A stretch of 64,000 nt of DNA, taken from positions 248,001-312,000 of the forward strand of contig NZ_JAJAPX010000003.1 in NCBI RefSeq assembly GCF_020523965.1, read 5' to 3'. The translations under genes were made by a program, and so were the position numbers. The notes below the pieces were generated by a model. It made no database searches. It had not been told where the DNA came from and was given only the letters and a program-made list of their open reading frames with translations. Every line of letters begins with the position of its first letter. Position 1 is the stretch's first letter. Source of the DNA: Neotamlana sargassicola (GTDB lineage: Bacteria; Bacteroidota; Bacteroidia; Flavobacteriales; Flavobacteriaceae). Positions 8,638 to 17,661 of this stretch are shown in pieces.

Positions 8638-9177
8638 TCAAATGGTGTTACTATCATCTTCCTGCAATTCTACAATAGCGTCTTTTTTAATTAAAGTTAC
8701 CGCTTTTTGCAGCATAAGATTGTTAGGATATGTTACTAAATCGCCGTTTTCTAATCGTAATATAAGTTGAAATGCTCTAATATCTTCAATAATTACAATC
8801 TCTGGGAAATCGCTATCATGAATTTTAATTTTATCGCCCACTTTATAGGGAAAATTAAAAAACATGATTATTCCAGATGTAATGTTGCTTAAAATAGACC
8901 AGATGGCAAATAATGCAATACCAATAACTGTAAAAACAGAAGAGAAAAAGAAAGCTAAGTCTTTAAAATTTATAAAAATTACACCTTCAATTAAAACAAA
9001 TATAATTATTAGTGTTACCGTAAAGTAGCGCTGAATTAATCTAATTCTGGCATCATTAATACCATTTTTTTTAGCAATTTTAGTTACAGCATAGCTTACA
9101 ATTATTTTTATTAAAATGATTGAAGCTAATACAATAGCCGAAATTATGAGTTCGTTTTTATATTCAACAAGTAGCAT
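8638..9177 (-). CDS. Short MscS-like mechanosensitive channel family protein
   Basis: 179 residues. An N-terminal membrane span (about 9-30) is followed by two more (about 47-67 and 75-105), the last of which, GIALFAIWSILSNITSGII, resembles the pore-lining TM3 helix of MscS. After it comes FFNFPYKVGDKIKI, the entry to the beta domain, and then IVIIEDIRAFQLIL and NGDLVTYPNNLML. The protein stops soon after the beta domain, so it lacks the large C-terminal cage domain of E. coli MscS; short forms like this are common in the phylum. It probably gates a small membrane conductance, but that is family inference. Confidence 0.85.
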   Translation of the reverse strand: MLLVEYKNELIISAIVLASIILIKIIVSYAVTKIAKKNGINDARIRLIQRYFTVTLIIIFVLIEGVIFINFKDLAFFFSSVFTVIGIALFAIWSILSNITSGIIMFFNFPYKVGDKIKIHDSDFPEIVIIEDIRAFQLILRLENGDLVTYPNNLMLQKAVTLIKKDAIVELQEDDSNTI

Positions 9178-9187
9178 GTAATAGTAA

Positions 9188-10126
9188 TTAGTTTAAAAGC
9201 AGAGAGTCTCTAAGCGATTCGTTTTCAATACTTTTTTTGTTCCAATAATCGGTTTTTATTGTTTTTAGTTTGGTGGCTTTGGTGGCGTTGTTATTAACGG
9301 TTTCTTCCCAACTCACAATATCGAACGGAAATTTTGCATTAAAATTTATGGTTAATGTGCGATTTAATTCCGGATAATCAATTTTATACCAATCTGAACC
9401 AAGTGTTGCTTTTGCTTTGTAGGCTTTAAGTGTAAAATGCTGCAGTCTAATGGTTTCTAACGATGGAATTATTTGCAATTCGCCTGTTGGTAATAATTTA
9501 GGGTTTACGCGAAGTTGTACCCATAATTCGTTTTCTAAAATATTTTTGGTTAATGTAGTTGTATTATCGGCTTCTGTTTCAAAATATGAATGTGTGGTAA
9601 TTTCAAAATCATCTTTATTATTAAGTTGCGTGTACACGTGTCCGCACCATTCTTGAATAGATGCCGAAACTTTTAAAGCATGTTTATTGTTTGCTACAGG
9701 ATAAAATGTGCTTTGCATAATGGAATATGGGTAAATTCCTGTTACAAAATTTTTAGTCGCATTCAGTTTTAAAACAGGCGTGTTTTCTTTACTGTAATTA
9801 TCTGCTTTTACTTGTTTTTTGGGTAAAAAATCTTCAGTTACATAAACTAAAACGGCTGTACCTTCACGAAGTTGGCCATAGCGGTATTGCTGTAGTTTAT
9901 ATGATGAAATTTCAGCTTCACTGGCATACCAATATGTTTTAAAGTCTTTTGAAAGTGGTTGTTTTGGTTTGGTAATGTTGTTAACAGAATCTGTTGTTTT
10001 TTTTGAATTTATAACTGCCGCTAGTTTTGCGGTATTTTCACTTTCAGATTTGCAAGCAGTTAAAATAACCAAAAGAAAAATACAACCTGAAAGCAATTTT
10101 TGATGTTTATTTAAAGAGAAAAGCAT
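9188..10126 (-). CDS. Hypothetical lipoprotein encoded next to maf
   Basis: 312 residues; the function is not known to me. A lipoprotein signal (hydrophobic stretch about residues 12-25 ending LLVILTAC) places the lipidated Cys near residue 25. The mature part is beta-rich, with YRYGQLREGTAVLVYVTEDF and SIQEWCGHVYTQLN. It sits between maf and the MscS-like gene, 10 bp before the latter and 26 bp after the former, so it is cotranscribed. A homologue in this position is common in Flavobacteriaceae, where automatic annotation often carries over the 'septum formation' label from Maf, which this protein does not deserve. Confidence 0.7.
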   Translation of the reverse strand: MLFSLNKHQKLLSGCIFLLVILTACKSESENTAKLAAVINSKKTTDSVNNITKPKQPLSKDFKTYWYASEAEISSYKLQQYRYGQLREGTAVLVYVTEDFLPKKQVKADNYSKENTPVLKLNATKNFVTGIYPYSIMQSTFYPVANNKHALKVSASIQEWCGHVYTQLNNKDDFEITTHSYFETEADNTTTLTKNILENELWVQLRVNPKLLPTGELQIIPSLETIRLQHFTLKAYKAKATLGSDWYKIDYPELNRTLTINFNAKFPFDIVSWEETVNNNATKATKLKTIKTDYWNKKSIENESLRDSLLLN

Positions 10127-10152
10127 AATTTTTTATTTAAAATTACGAATAA

Positions 10153-10743
10153 TTAAGCTTCAATTAAATCATTTAACGTTTTATAAAGAAGGTGCACAGG
10201 TAACCCCATTACATTAAAATACGAACCTTCTATTTTGGTTACTGCAATTTGGCCAATCCACTCTTGTATGCCATAAGCGCCAGCTTTATCAAAAGGTTTA
10301 TAAGTGTTAATATAATAATTAATTTCGGCATCTGTTAAAGTTTTAAATGTCACTTTAGTAACATCGAACAGAGTTTTTTGAAAACTTGTGGATGTTACAC
10401 AAATAGAACTTATGACCTCGTGTGCACTGTTGCTCAGAGCTTTTAAAATACTAAAGGCTTCAGCAGCATCGTAAGGTTTTCCCAAGGCTTTATTGTTGTG
10501 CCAAACTATGGTGTCGCTGGTTATTAAAATATCGTTTGGCTTTAATTCGGGTTTATAAGCTAAGGCTTTTAATTCGGCTAAATAATTACTAATTTCAAAA
10601 TGCGTTAATCGGTTCGGGTATTCTTCTTTAATAGATTTTAATCGAATTTCGAATTTTAGGCCTAAGTCTTTTAAAAATTGTTGTCTTCTTGGAGAGCCAG
10701 AAGCTAATATAATATTATGATTTTTAAGTTTTTCTGAAAGCAT
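10153..10743 (-). CDS. maf: Maf family nucleoside triphosphate pyrophosphatase
   Basis: A 196-residue cytosolic enzyme that hydrolyses non-canonical or excess nucleoside triphosphates (dTTP, UTP or modified bases) to monophosphates. The family signature ASGSPRRQQFLKDLGL stands near the N-terminus; SDTIVWHNNKALGKPYD contains the catalytic Asp region, and KAGAYGIQEWIG and IEGSYFNVMGLPV are the conserved C-terminal motifs. Its ATG shares one base with the stop of the preceding UbiA gene. The older name 'septum formation inhibitor' refers to a Bacillus phenotype. Confidence 0.95.
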   Translation of the reverse strand: MLSEKLKNHNIILASGSPRRQQFLKDLGLKFEIRLKSIKEEYPNRLTHFEISNYLAELKALAYKPELKPNDILITSDTIVWHNNKALGKPYDAAEAFSILKALSNSAHEVISSICVTSTSFQKTLFDVTKVTFKTLTDAEINYYINTYKPFDKAGAYGIQEWIGQIAVTKIEGSYFNVMGLPVHLLYKTLNDLIEA

Positions 10744-11666
10744 TAGTTTAAAATTTCATACTTATATAAAAGTAAGGAAAGCATCCCAAAAACCAATACT
10801 ATTTTATAAAGATTGCTTAAATGTTTAAAGGCCTTTTTATCGTTAGAGCTATATGTTTTAATGGCGATATATAATAAAGGCGCAATAACAAACAGTAAAA
10901 AATAAATTACCGCAATCGTGTTTTTGTATAACTGATTAATAACATGTATAATGATAAGAATTAGCGGAATAAAATTTAAAATTGCCAAAAGTATTTTCGT
11001 GTTTTTAAGGCCAAAAACGATAGGTAAGGTTGCCATATTAGCCTCTAAATCGCCTTCGTAATCTTCTAAATCTTTTGCAATTTCTCGAAGTAAATTAATG
11101 CAGAATGCAAATGCAGAATAATTAAAAATTAACTTAAAAAAAGTAAGCTGAATAGTTCTGTTGTCTAGAGTTAAACTGGGTATTAGCTCAAAAACACCAA
11201 CAATTAAAATGCTAAAACCAACTAATGCAGAAATTACCATATTGCCAATTAATGCATAGCGTTTTAAGTAATTAGCATACACATAAAGTAAAACCGAAAC
11301 TATTATAAATATTGAAAAGAAAGCAGGTTTATCAATAATATTCGACACATAAAACCCGCAAACAACGCCAATAACATTTAAAATAATAAAGGCGTTAAAA
11401 GCCACATTTTCTGGTATAAGTTTACCAATTATAACTTTGTTTGGTTTGTTAATTAAATCGGTTTCAACATCGTAAATGTCGTTAATTATATTGCCTGCCG
11501 CAGCAATACAAACGGTAGCTAAAATTAAAATTGAAAATTGAAAAATATTGAGACTTGTTTGCACACCAAAAGCCTCTAAAAGAGCATATTTTACTAATAA
11601 TTGCGATAATACAATTATTAATAAGTTTTTATAACGGATAAGTTTAAAAAATGCAACCAATAACAT
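10743..11666 (-). CDS. UbiA-family prenyltransferase, probable geranylgeranylglycerol-phosphate geranylgeranyltransferase-like
   Basis: 307 residues with eight or nine membrane spans. The first Asp-rich motif is NDIYDVETDLINKPNK near residues 64-79, the second is KDLEDYEGDLEANMATLP near 198-215; both bind the Mg-diphosphate of a prenyl donor. Members in Bacteroidetes are usually labelled as digeranylgeranylglyceryl-phosphate synthase-like, by similarity to an archaeal lipid enzyme; the true acceptor in this organism is not evident. Its ends share single bases with the KdsC-like gene upstream and maf downstream, so the three are translationally coupled. Confidence 0.85.
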   Translation of the reverse strand: MLLVAFFKLIRYKNLLIIVLSQLLVKYALLEAFGVQTSLNIFQFSILILATVCIAAAGNIINDIYDVETDLINKPNKVIIGKLIPENVAFNAFIILNVIGVVCGFYVSNIIDKPAFFSIFIIVSVLLYVYANYLKRYALIGNMVISALVGFSILIVGVFELIPSLTLDNRTIQLTFFKLIFNYSAFAFCINLLREIAKDLEDYEGDLEANMATLPIVFGLKNTKILLAILNFIPLILIIIHVINQLYKNTIAVIYFLLFVIAPLLYIAIKTYSSNDKKAFKHLSNLYKIVLVFGMLSLLLYKYEILN

Positions 11667-12196
11667 TAATCGTTTTTAGCCGAGAAATTTCCAGCCCATT
11701 TACCTTGTACTTTTAAAACCTGCTCGATAACATCTCTAGCAGCGCCTTTACCACCTTTTTTATGAGAAATGTATTTAGAAACATTTTTAACCTCTGGCAC
11801 AGCATCTTGTGGGCAACATGGTAAACCAACAACTTGCATTACAGGAATGTCGGGCATATCGTCGCCCATGTAAAGTATATTTTCTGCTTTAATATTTTGT
11901 GTGGCTAAATAATCGTTAAACTCATTAATTTTTTCATGAGCATTTAAATATATGGCCTTAACACCTAAACCTTCTAAACGTTTTTTTACACCTTGGTTAG
12001 TTCCTCCGGTAATTACACAAAAGTTAAAACCACGTTTTATTGCTGTTTTAATAGCATAACCATCTTTTACATTCATGCTTCTAAGTAATTCCCCATCATT
12101 AGAAACCAATACGGTGCTGTTGGTAAGTACACCATCAACATCGAAAATAAAAGTTGTAATATGTTCTAAATATTCTTTATAGCTTTTTTCTTCCAT
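11666..12196 (-). CDS. kdsC: KdsC-like HAD phosphatase (3-deoxy-D-manno-octulosonate 8-phosphate phosphatase)
   Basis: 176 residues, the expected size of KdsC. HAD motif I is FIFDVDGVLTNS (catalytic Asp pair DxD), motif II is VITGGT, and the loop YMGDDMPDIPVM is motif IV; the C-terminal CCPQDAVPEVK is also characteristic. The enzyme removes phosphate from KDO-8-P in lipopolysaccharide core synthesis. It overlaps the DUF2520 gene upstream by 20 bp and shares a base with the UbiA gene downstream. A close relative acting on other keto-sugar phosphates cannot be excluded. Confidence 0.88.
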   Translation of the reverse strand: MEEKSYKEYLEHITTFIFDVDGVLTNSTVLVSNDGELLRSMNVKDGYAIKTAIKRGFNFCVITGGTNQGVKKRLEGLGVKAIYLNAHEKINEFNDYLATQNIKAENILYMGDDMPDIPVMQVVGLPCCPQDAVPEVKNVSKYISHKKGGKGAARDVIEQVLKVQGKWAGNFSAKND

Positions 12197-12944
12197 GTGT
12201 TATTTGAATAGATTCTGTTAACAACTTATAAATAGTTTCGTGATGTTCGCTATTTAAAAGTTTTAAGTGATTTTTTATGGTTTTTTTATCGTTTCGCTTT
12301 GCAGGACCAGTTTGTGCCATGTAAGGCGAGTGGTCTTGTACTTTTAAAGCGGTTTCTAAAATTAATGGCTTTAGTAAATCGAATTCGGCACCTTCGCTCT
12401 CGGTAATTTCGTGTGCAACACGATATAATTGATTGGTGAAATTATTAACAAAAACGGCTGCTAAATGTAAAACACCTCGCTGATTACTATTTACTTTTTT
12501 TGTTGGACTACCCAAACTAATCGCGATGGCTTTTAAAGTATGATAACACGGTTTTTCAATGGTTTCAATACAAATGGGTACGTTTGCAAAATCTATTTTA
12601 GCATTTTTACTAAAGCTTTGCAAGGGGTAAAATACGCCACGTTTGTGTTTTTTGTCTAAATCGTGAATATTGACACTTCCAGACGTGTGAACCACTAAAC
12701 GATTTTCAAATGGTAACTGCGACGACAATTCTGAAACGGCATCATCACTAACGGCTAAAATATAAACATCGGCTTCAACTAAATCGTTTAAATTATCTGT
12801 TATTTCAACATCATTTTTAAACGATGAAATCGATTTAATATTTCTGTTATACCATTGTTTTACACTAACCTCATTGCTTTTTTGTAAAGCTTTAAATAAA
12901 TGTGTGGCTACATTACCAGCACCCAAAATTACTACTGAAATCAT
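12177..12944 (-). CDS. Rossmann-like and DUF2520 domain protein
   Basis: 255 residues from the ATG at 12944. A longer frame begins at 12971, but a -7 box lies between the two, so the shorter form is chosen. The N-terminal Rossmann fold opens ISVVILGAGNVATHL, an NADP-type binding loop, then YILAVSDDAVSE and VVHTSGSV. The helical DUF2520 half includes RGVLHLAAVFVNNFTNQLY, like ketopantoate-reductase and F420-oxidoreductase relatives. It is the first gene of the leftward operon that ends with corA. The substrate is unknown. Confidence 0.85.
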   Translation of the reverse strand: MISVVILGAGNVATHLFKALQKSNEVSVKQWYNRNIKSISSFKNDVEITDNLNDLVEADVYILAVSDDAVSELSSQLPFENRLVVHTSGSVNIHDLDKKHKRGVFYPLQSFSKNAKIDFANVPICIETIEKPCYHTLKAIAISLGSPTKKVNSNQRGVLHLAAVFVNNFTNQLYRVAHEITESEGAEFDLLKPLILETALKVQDHSPYMAQTGPAKRNDKKTIKNHLKLLNSEHHETIYKLLTESIQITHGRKKL

Positions 12945-12948
12945 TTCG

Positions 12949-12956
12949 CAAAAATA
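12949..12956 (-). promoter_or_regulatory. Candidate -7 box for the DUF2520-to-corA operon
   Basis: Minus-strand TATTTTTG, four bases before the ATG at 12944. At that distance transcription would begin at or next to the start codon, giving a nearly leaderless mRNA. Confidence 0.55.
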
Positions 12957-12988
12957 GAAATAAAAGATCAATAAGTAAGTGATTCTTG

Positions 12989-12996
12989 TATCTTTG
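12989..12996 (+). promoter_or_regulatory. Candidate -7 box for the truncated haemoglobin gene
   Basis: TATCTTTG matches TAnnTTTG and ends six bases before the ATG at 13003. It lies inside the longer reading frame beginning at 12979, which is therefore unlikely to be used in full. Confidence 0.55.
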
Positions 12997-13002
12997 TTTT
13001 AT

Positions 13003-13389
13003 ATGAAAAAAGCCGATTTACAAACTAGAGCAGATGTGTATTTATTAGTGTCGTCATTTTATGAAAAAGTAAAAAATGATGCGGTTTTGGCACCATTTTT
13101 TGAAGGTGTAGAAAATTGGGATTTGCATTTAGAAAATTTAACCAGTTTTTGGGAGTCGAGTTTGTTTTTAAAAACAAAATATTATGGCGACCCTTTAGAG
13201 CAGCATATTAAAGTTGATCAACAGAACAGCAATTTAATAACACAAGAGCACTTTGGCTTATGGTTAAATTTATGGTTAGAAACTGTTAATGAGTTATTTG
13301 AAGGTGAATATGCAGAAATAGCCAAAAATAGAGCCCGCAAAATGAGTACTTTTTTGTATTTGAAAATTTTTGAGGCAAGAATGGAGTAG
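13003..13389 (+). CDS. Group III truncated haemoglobin
   Basis: 128 residues from the ATG at 13003. The N-terminal DVYLLVSSFYEKVKNDAVLAPFF and the segment WDLHLENLTSFWESSLF match bacterial group III globins (trHb3), including the conserved 'FW' in helix E/F. The expected proximal His is in EQHIKVDQQN or the later EHFGLWLNLW; the latter fits the F-helix better. A role in binding oxygen or nitric oxide in the cytosol is family knowledge. It diverges from the DUF2520 gene and lies just upstream of cytochrome c assembly, which suits a respiratory or nitrosative-stress role but does not prove it. Confidence 0.87.
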   Translation: MKKADLQTRADVYLLVSSFYEKVKNDAVLAPFFEGVENWDLHLENLTSFWESSLFLKTKYYGDPLEQHIKVDQQNSNLITQEHFGLWLNLWLETVNELFEGEYAEIAKNRARKMSTFLYLKIFEARME

Positions 13390-13547
13390 TTGCTTGTTGG
13401 TCTTTGGTGTTGTTCTGTTTAGTTTGCGGTGTGTTGTTTTCTAATTTAGATTTTAACGCAACCAGAAACCAGCAACAAGCAACGTGTAACCAAAAGAAAC
13501 AACCTTTATTAAGTTAATTTTAACACCCGCAAATAAACATAATTGGT

Positions 13548-13555
13548 TAAATTTG
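13548..13555 (+). promoter_or_regulatory. Candidate -7 box for the ResB-CcsA gene
   Basis: TAAATTTG, 27 bp upstream of the ATG at 13583. The rest of the 13390-13582 gap is low-complexity sequence with CAGCAACAAGCAAC-like repeats and no gene. Confidence 0.5.
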
Positions 13556-13582
13556 CAAAACCTTTAAAAAAAGGGTGAAATT

Positions 13583-16500
13583 ATGCAAAATAAACTAGCC
13601 AAAATTCTCTTTTCAACACGTCTTACCGCCATTTTATTTATTGTTTTTGCCGCTGCTATGGCAACAGGTACATTTTTAGATGCCGGACAAGAAACATCGC
13701 CAACACCATATACACGAAATTTAATTTACAACACCTGGTGGTTCGAAGCTATTATGGCTGTATTCCTAATTAATTTTATTGGAAATATTAAGCGCTACAA
13801 CCTGCATAAAAAAGAAAATTGGGCAACTTTTATATTGCATATTGCCTTTATTTTCATTCTTTTAGGAGCATTTATTACGCGTTATACTGGGTTTGAAGGT
13901 ATGATGGCAATTCGAGAAGGAGCAACAGAAAGTTCATTTTTATCAAGAGAAACATATATTACGGCCTATATTGATGGTGATTATGAGATTGATGGTGTTC
14001 GCCAAAGGTTAACTGTTCAAGATAAAGTTGATTTTTCAGGAAGAATGGATAACGATTTTAGCTTAGAAACTAAATACAACAATCAGCCAGTTAGTTTTGA
14101 GCTAGAAAAATTTGTTGTTGGTGCAGAAAAAGATATCGTGCCGGATGAAACCGGAGAATCTTACCTAAAACTAGTTGAAGCTGGACAAAACGGACCACAT
14201 AATCATTTTTTAAAAGAAGGTCAAGTAGCAAGTATACACAACATACTTTTTGCACTAAATAAACCAACGCCTGGTGCTATAAATATTACAAATTATGGCG
14301 ATTCTTTAACTATCAATTCTCCTTTTGAAGGTGAGTATATGGTTATGGCAACTATGGCACAGGGTAAGTTAATTAAAGATACCATACAACCATTAGCATT
14401 AAGAGCTAGATATGTAATTGGTAACATGCAAGTGGTGTTTCCTAAACCTGTAGTTAAAGGTGTGTTCGATGTGGTTAAAAAATCAGAGTTATTTAAAAAC
14501 GATGAAGATGGTGTGGTTTTAAACGTTACTGCAAACGGAGAAACTAAAAAGGTAGGATTAATAGGTGGCATGGGAACCAATAGTAAATTTGAGCAAATTG
14601 AAGTTGGAGGATTAGAAATTGCTTTAAACTACGGCTCGAAAGTTTTAGAATTACCATTTTCTGTGAAGCTTAACGATTTTGAAGCTGAAAAATATCCTGG
14701 AACCGAAAAACGCTATTCTGCTTATTCAAGTGAAGTTACGGTTATTGATGAGGAAGCTGAAAGTTTCGACTATAAAATATTTATGAATAACATTTTAGAT
14801 TATAAAGGCTATCGGTTCTTTCAATCTGGTTTCGATCCTGACGAAAAAGGAACAATACTATCTGTAAACCATGATTATTGGGGAACTATGATAACCTATT
14901 TTGGGTATTTAATGTTGTATTTAGGCCTAATGGCTATTTTATTTACTAAAAGTTCGCGTTTTGGCGATTTAAAAAAGCAATTAGATAAGGTTAAAGCCAA
15001 AAAAATAAAAGCCGCCACTATTTTATTGTTATTTGTTGGTTTACATGGTTTAGCTCAAGAACATTCTGCTAACGATGGACATAATCACAGCACGCCACAA
15101 AAATCAAGTAAATCTCAAATAGACTCGCTTTTAAAGGCTAATGTTTCTCCAAAAGATCATGCCGATGAGTTTGGGCATTTGGTAATTCAAGATTTAAGTG
15201 GTCGTATGATGCCTGTTAACACTTATGCTTCAGAGTTGTTAAGAAAGCTAAGTAAAAGCGATGCATACGAAGGTTTATCTGCAGATCAAGTATTTCTTTC
15301 AATGCAAGAAAGTCCGGTATTTTGGTACAATGTGCCAATTATTTATTTGCGTCCAATGGAAACCGATTCTTTAAGAACTATAATTGGTGTACCTAAAGAA
15401 GGAAAACATTTTGCTTTAAACGATTTTATAAACGAAGATGGTTCATATAAATTAAGTCCGTATTTAGAGGAAGCTTACAGTGCTTCAATTCCTAACGGAT
15501 ATCAGAAAAAAATAAAAGAAACAGACGAACGAGTTACTTTACTCTATAATACCATTCAAGGCGCATCTTTAAAATTATTTCCAATTCCAGAGGACGAAAA
15601 CAATAAATGGATTTCTTCCTACGAATACAAATTAGGTGCAGTCCCTATACAAGATTCGCTTTATGCCAATTTTATAAAAAATGGATTAGAGGTATACTTA
15701 TATACTTTAAATCAAGCTAAACAATCGGGTGATTTTTCTCAAGCTTCAAAAATTGTGGAGTCCTTTAAAAAAACTCAGCAAAAGTACGGTGGAGAGGTTA
15801 TGTTAAGCGATAAAAAAATTAAAACTGAAATACTTTATAACAAATACGACATTTTTAAGAAGTTGTTTAGTTGGTATATGTATGCAGGTACTTTAATGTT
15901 TATTTTAATTATAATTCAAATATTTAAAGATAAAAGCAAAGCATTAAACGTATCGGTTAATATTTTTAAGTTTATTATTTATGGCGTTTTTATTTTACAC
16001 ACGGCTGGCTTAATAGCACGTTGGTATATATCTGGTCATGCGCCATGGAGTGATGCCTACGAGTCTATGATTTACGTAGCTTGGGCAACTATGTTTTTTG
16101 GTTTAGCCTTTGGTAGAAAAAGTGATTTAACTTTAGCTTCAACAGCATTTGTTACTTCCATGATTTTAATGATTGCACACTGGAATTGGATGGATCCAGC
16201 AATTGCTAATCTACAACCTGTTTTAAATAGTTATTGGTTAATGATTCACGTTGCAGTTATTGTTGCTAGTTACGGTCCATTTACTTTAGCTATGATTTTA
16301 GGTGTTGTGTCACTATTTTTAATGGCATTTACCAATAAAAATAATAAAGCTAAAATGGATTTAAACATTAAAGAACTTACAATAATTAACGAAATGGCTT
16401 TAACTGTTGGTTTAGTTATGCTAACTATTGGTAACTTTTTAGGTGGTATGTGGGCTAACGAAAGTTGGGGACGTTACTGGGGTTGGGATCCTAAAGAAAC

Positions 16501-16777
16501 TTGGGCTTTAATTAGTATTATGGTTTATGCCTTTGTAATACACATGCGTTTGGTTCCTGGTTTACGTGGGCGTTGGATTTATAACTTATTATCCATAGTT
16601 GCTTTTGCAAGTATAATGATGACTTATTTTGGTGTTAATTTCTACTTAGCAGGTTTACACAGTTATGCAAGTGGCGATCAAATTGTAAGTTTAAAATTTA
16701 TAGGTATTGCTTGTGGAATAATTGCTATTTTAGGTTTTGTTAGCTACAGAGGCTATGCAAAGTTTTACAAAAAGTAG
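13583..16777 (+). CDS. ccsA: Cytochrome c biogenesis protein, ResB-CcsA fusion
   Basis: A 1064-residue membrane protein of system II cytochrome c maturation, which carries haem across the inner membrane and attaches it to apocytochromes. The N-terminal ResB-like half has spans near residues 15-30, 50-65 and 75-95, a large periplasmic region, and a span around 435-460 after DYKGYRFFQSGFDPDEKGT. A second periplasmic region, rich in His near residue 500 (EHSANDGHNHS), links to the CcsA half. CcsA motifs are GHAPWSDAYESMIYVAWA and the haem-handling WGRYWGWDPKETWAL near residue 970, followed by a conserved His. Fusion of the two halves is normal in Bacteroidetes. Confidence 0.93.
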   Translation: MQNKLAKILFSTRLTAILFIVFAAAMATGTFLDAGQETSPTPYTRNLIYNTWWFEAIMAVFLINFIGNIKRYNLHKKENWATFILHIAFIFILLGAFITRYTGFEGMMAIREGATESSFLSRETYITAYIDGDYEIDGVRQRLTVQDKVDFSGRMDNDFSLETKYNNQPVSFELEKFVVGAEKDIVPDETGESYLKLVEAGQNGPHNHFLKEGQVASIHNILFALNKPTPGAINITNYGDSLTINSPFEGEYMVMATMAQGKLIKDTIQPLALRARYVIGNMQVVFPKPVVKGVFDVVKKSELFKNDEDGVVLNVTANGETKKVGLIGGMGTNSKFEQIEVGGLEIALNYGSKVLELPFSVKLNDFEAEKYPGTEKRYSAYSSEVTVIDEEAESFDYKIFMNNILDYKGYRFFQSGFDPDEKGTILSVNHDYWGTMITYFGYLMLYLGLMAILFTKSSRFGDLKKQLDKVKAKKIKAATILLLFVGLHGLAQEHSANDGHNHSTPQKSSKSQIDSLLKANVSPKDHADEFGHLVIQDLSGRMMPVNTYASELLRKLSKSDAYEGLSADQVFLSMQESPVFWYNVPIIYLRPMETDSLRTIIGVPKEGKHFALNDFINEDGSYKLSPYLEEAYSASIPNGYQKKIKETDERVTLLYNTIQGASLKLFPIPEDENNKWISSYEYKLGAVPIQDSLYANFIKNGLEVYLYTLNQAKQSGDFSQASKIVESFKKTQQKYGGEVMLSDKKIKTEILYNKYDIFKKLFSWYMYAGTLMFILIIIQIFKDKSKALNVSVNIFKFIIYGVFILHTAGLIARWYISGHAPWSDAYESMIYVAWATMFFGLAFGRKSDLTLASTAFVTSMILMIAHWNWMDPAIANLQPVLNSYWLMIHVAVIVASYGPFTLAMILGVVSLFLMAFTNKNNKAKMDLNIKELTIINEMALTVGLVMLTIGNFLGGMWANESWGRYWGWDPKETWALISIMVYAFVIHMRLVPGLRGRWIYNLLSIVAFASIMMTYFGVNFYLAGLHSYASGDQIVSLKFIGIACGIIAILGFVSYRGYAKFYKK

Positions 16778-16782
16778 AAAAA

Positions 16783-17661
16783 ATGAATGTTCGCCTTTTT
16801 AAAGTTTTAAATAAGTTAAAAGTTTTTAAATATTTAAGCTTTAAAAAGGAAATCACCCTTAATAACAAGCAAATTACAGTTCCTGTTTACGATAATATGG
16901 GGCAAGCTTATTTGTTCGATTTTGAGCCTTGGATGCTTAGTTTGCTTAATACTATTTCTCCATTTATTACAAATAGTTTTGTTGATGTTGGCGTAAATAT
17001 TGGTCAGACTTTATTGAAGGTTAAAAGTGTTTCACCTACAATTAACTACATTGGTTTTGAGCCAAATCCTGATTGTTATAACTATTTAAAACGATTAGTA
17101 GCTTTAAATAATTTTACTAATACTCGCATTTTTCAATTTGGCATTTCAAACGAAGTAGGAGATGGGGCTTTGTACTTTTCAAATAATAGTAAAACAGATC
17201 CTTCGGCTTCAATAGTAAATGGTTTTAGAAATCAGTCTTCAATAAAAAAAAGTATTGATGTGCCTTTAACAACTTGGAACTCTATTAATGGTAAACATAA
17301 TTTTGATACTGTTTCTGTTTTAAAAATTGATGTGGAAGGTGGTGAATTAGAAGTTTTAAATAGTTTTAAAAGTTGTTTAATTAATGATAAACCCATCATT
17401 ATAATAGAAATTTTACCAACTTATACTCCTGAAAATAGTTTTAGAATTAACCGACAACGTAAAATTGAAGCATTATTAAAGGAGTTAGATTATATCATAT
17501 TTAGAGTAATAAAAAAGAATAACGATTTACAAGGTTTTAAAAAGTTAGATGCCATTGAAGTACATGACAATATTAGTTTATGCGATTATGTTTTAGTGCC
17601 AAAAACTAAAGAAGCAGATTTTTATAAATGCGTTAAAAACTTCCTAAATAAGGTGTATTAA
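16783..17661 (+). CDS. FkbM family methyltransferase
   Basis: 292 residues. A Rossmann-type SAM-binding start, SFVDVGVNIGQTLLKVKS, lies near residues 66-83, then YIGFEPNPDCYNYLKRL (acidic residue for the ribose hydroxyls), and the FkbM hallmark VLKIDVEGGELEVL near residues 180-193. Such enzymes O-methylate sugars or natural products; the substrate here is unknown. The gene starts five bases after the ResB-CcsA stop, so it is probably cotranscribed, although no functional link is evident. Its 3' end overlaps the convergent DUF3307 gene by 18 bp. Confidence 0.88.
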   Translation: MNVRLFKVLNKLKVFKYLSFKKEITLNNKQITVPVYDNMGQAYLFDFEPWMLSLLNTISPFITNSFVDVGVNIGQTLLKVKSVSPTINYIGFEPNPDCYNYLKRLVALNNFTNTRIFQFGISNEVGDGALYFSNNSKTDPSASIVNGFRNQSSIKKSIDVPLTTWNSINGKHNFDTVSVLKIDVEGGELEVLNSFKSCLINDKPIIIIEILPTYTPENSFRINRQRKIEALLKELDYIIFRVIKKNNDLQGFKKLDAIEVHDNISLCDYVLVPKTKEADFYKCVKNFLNKVY

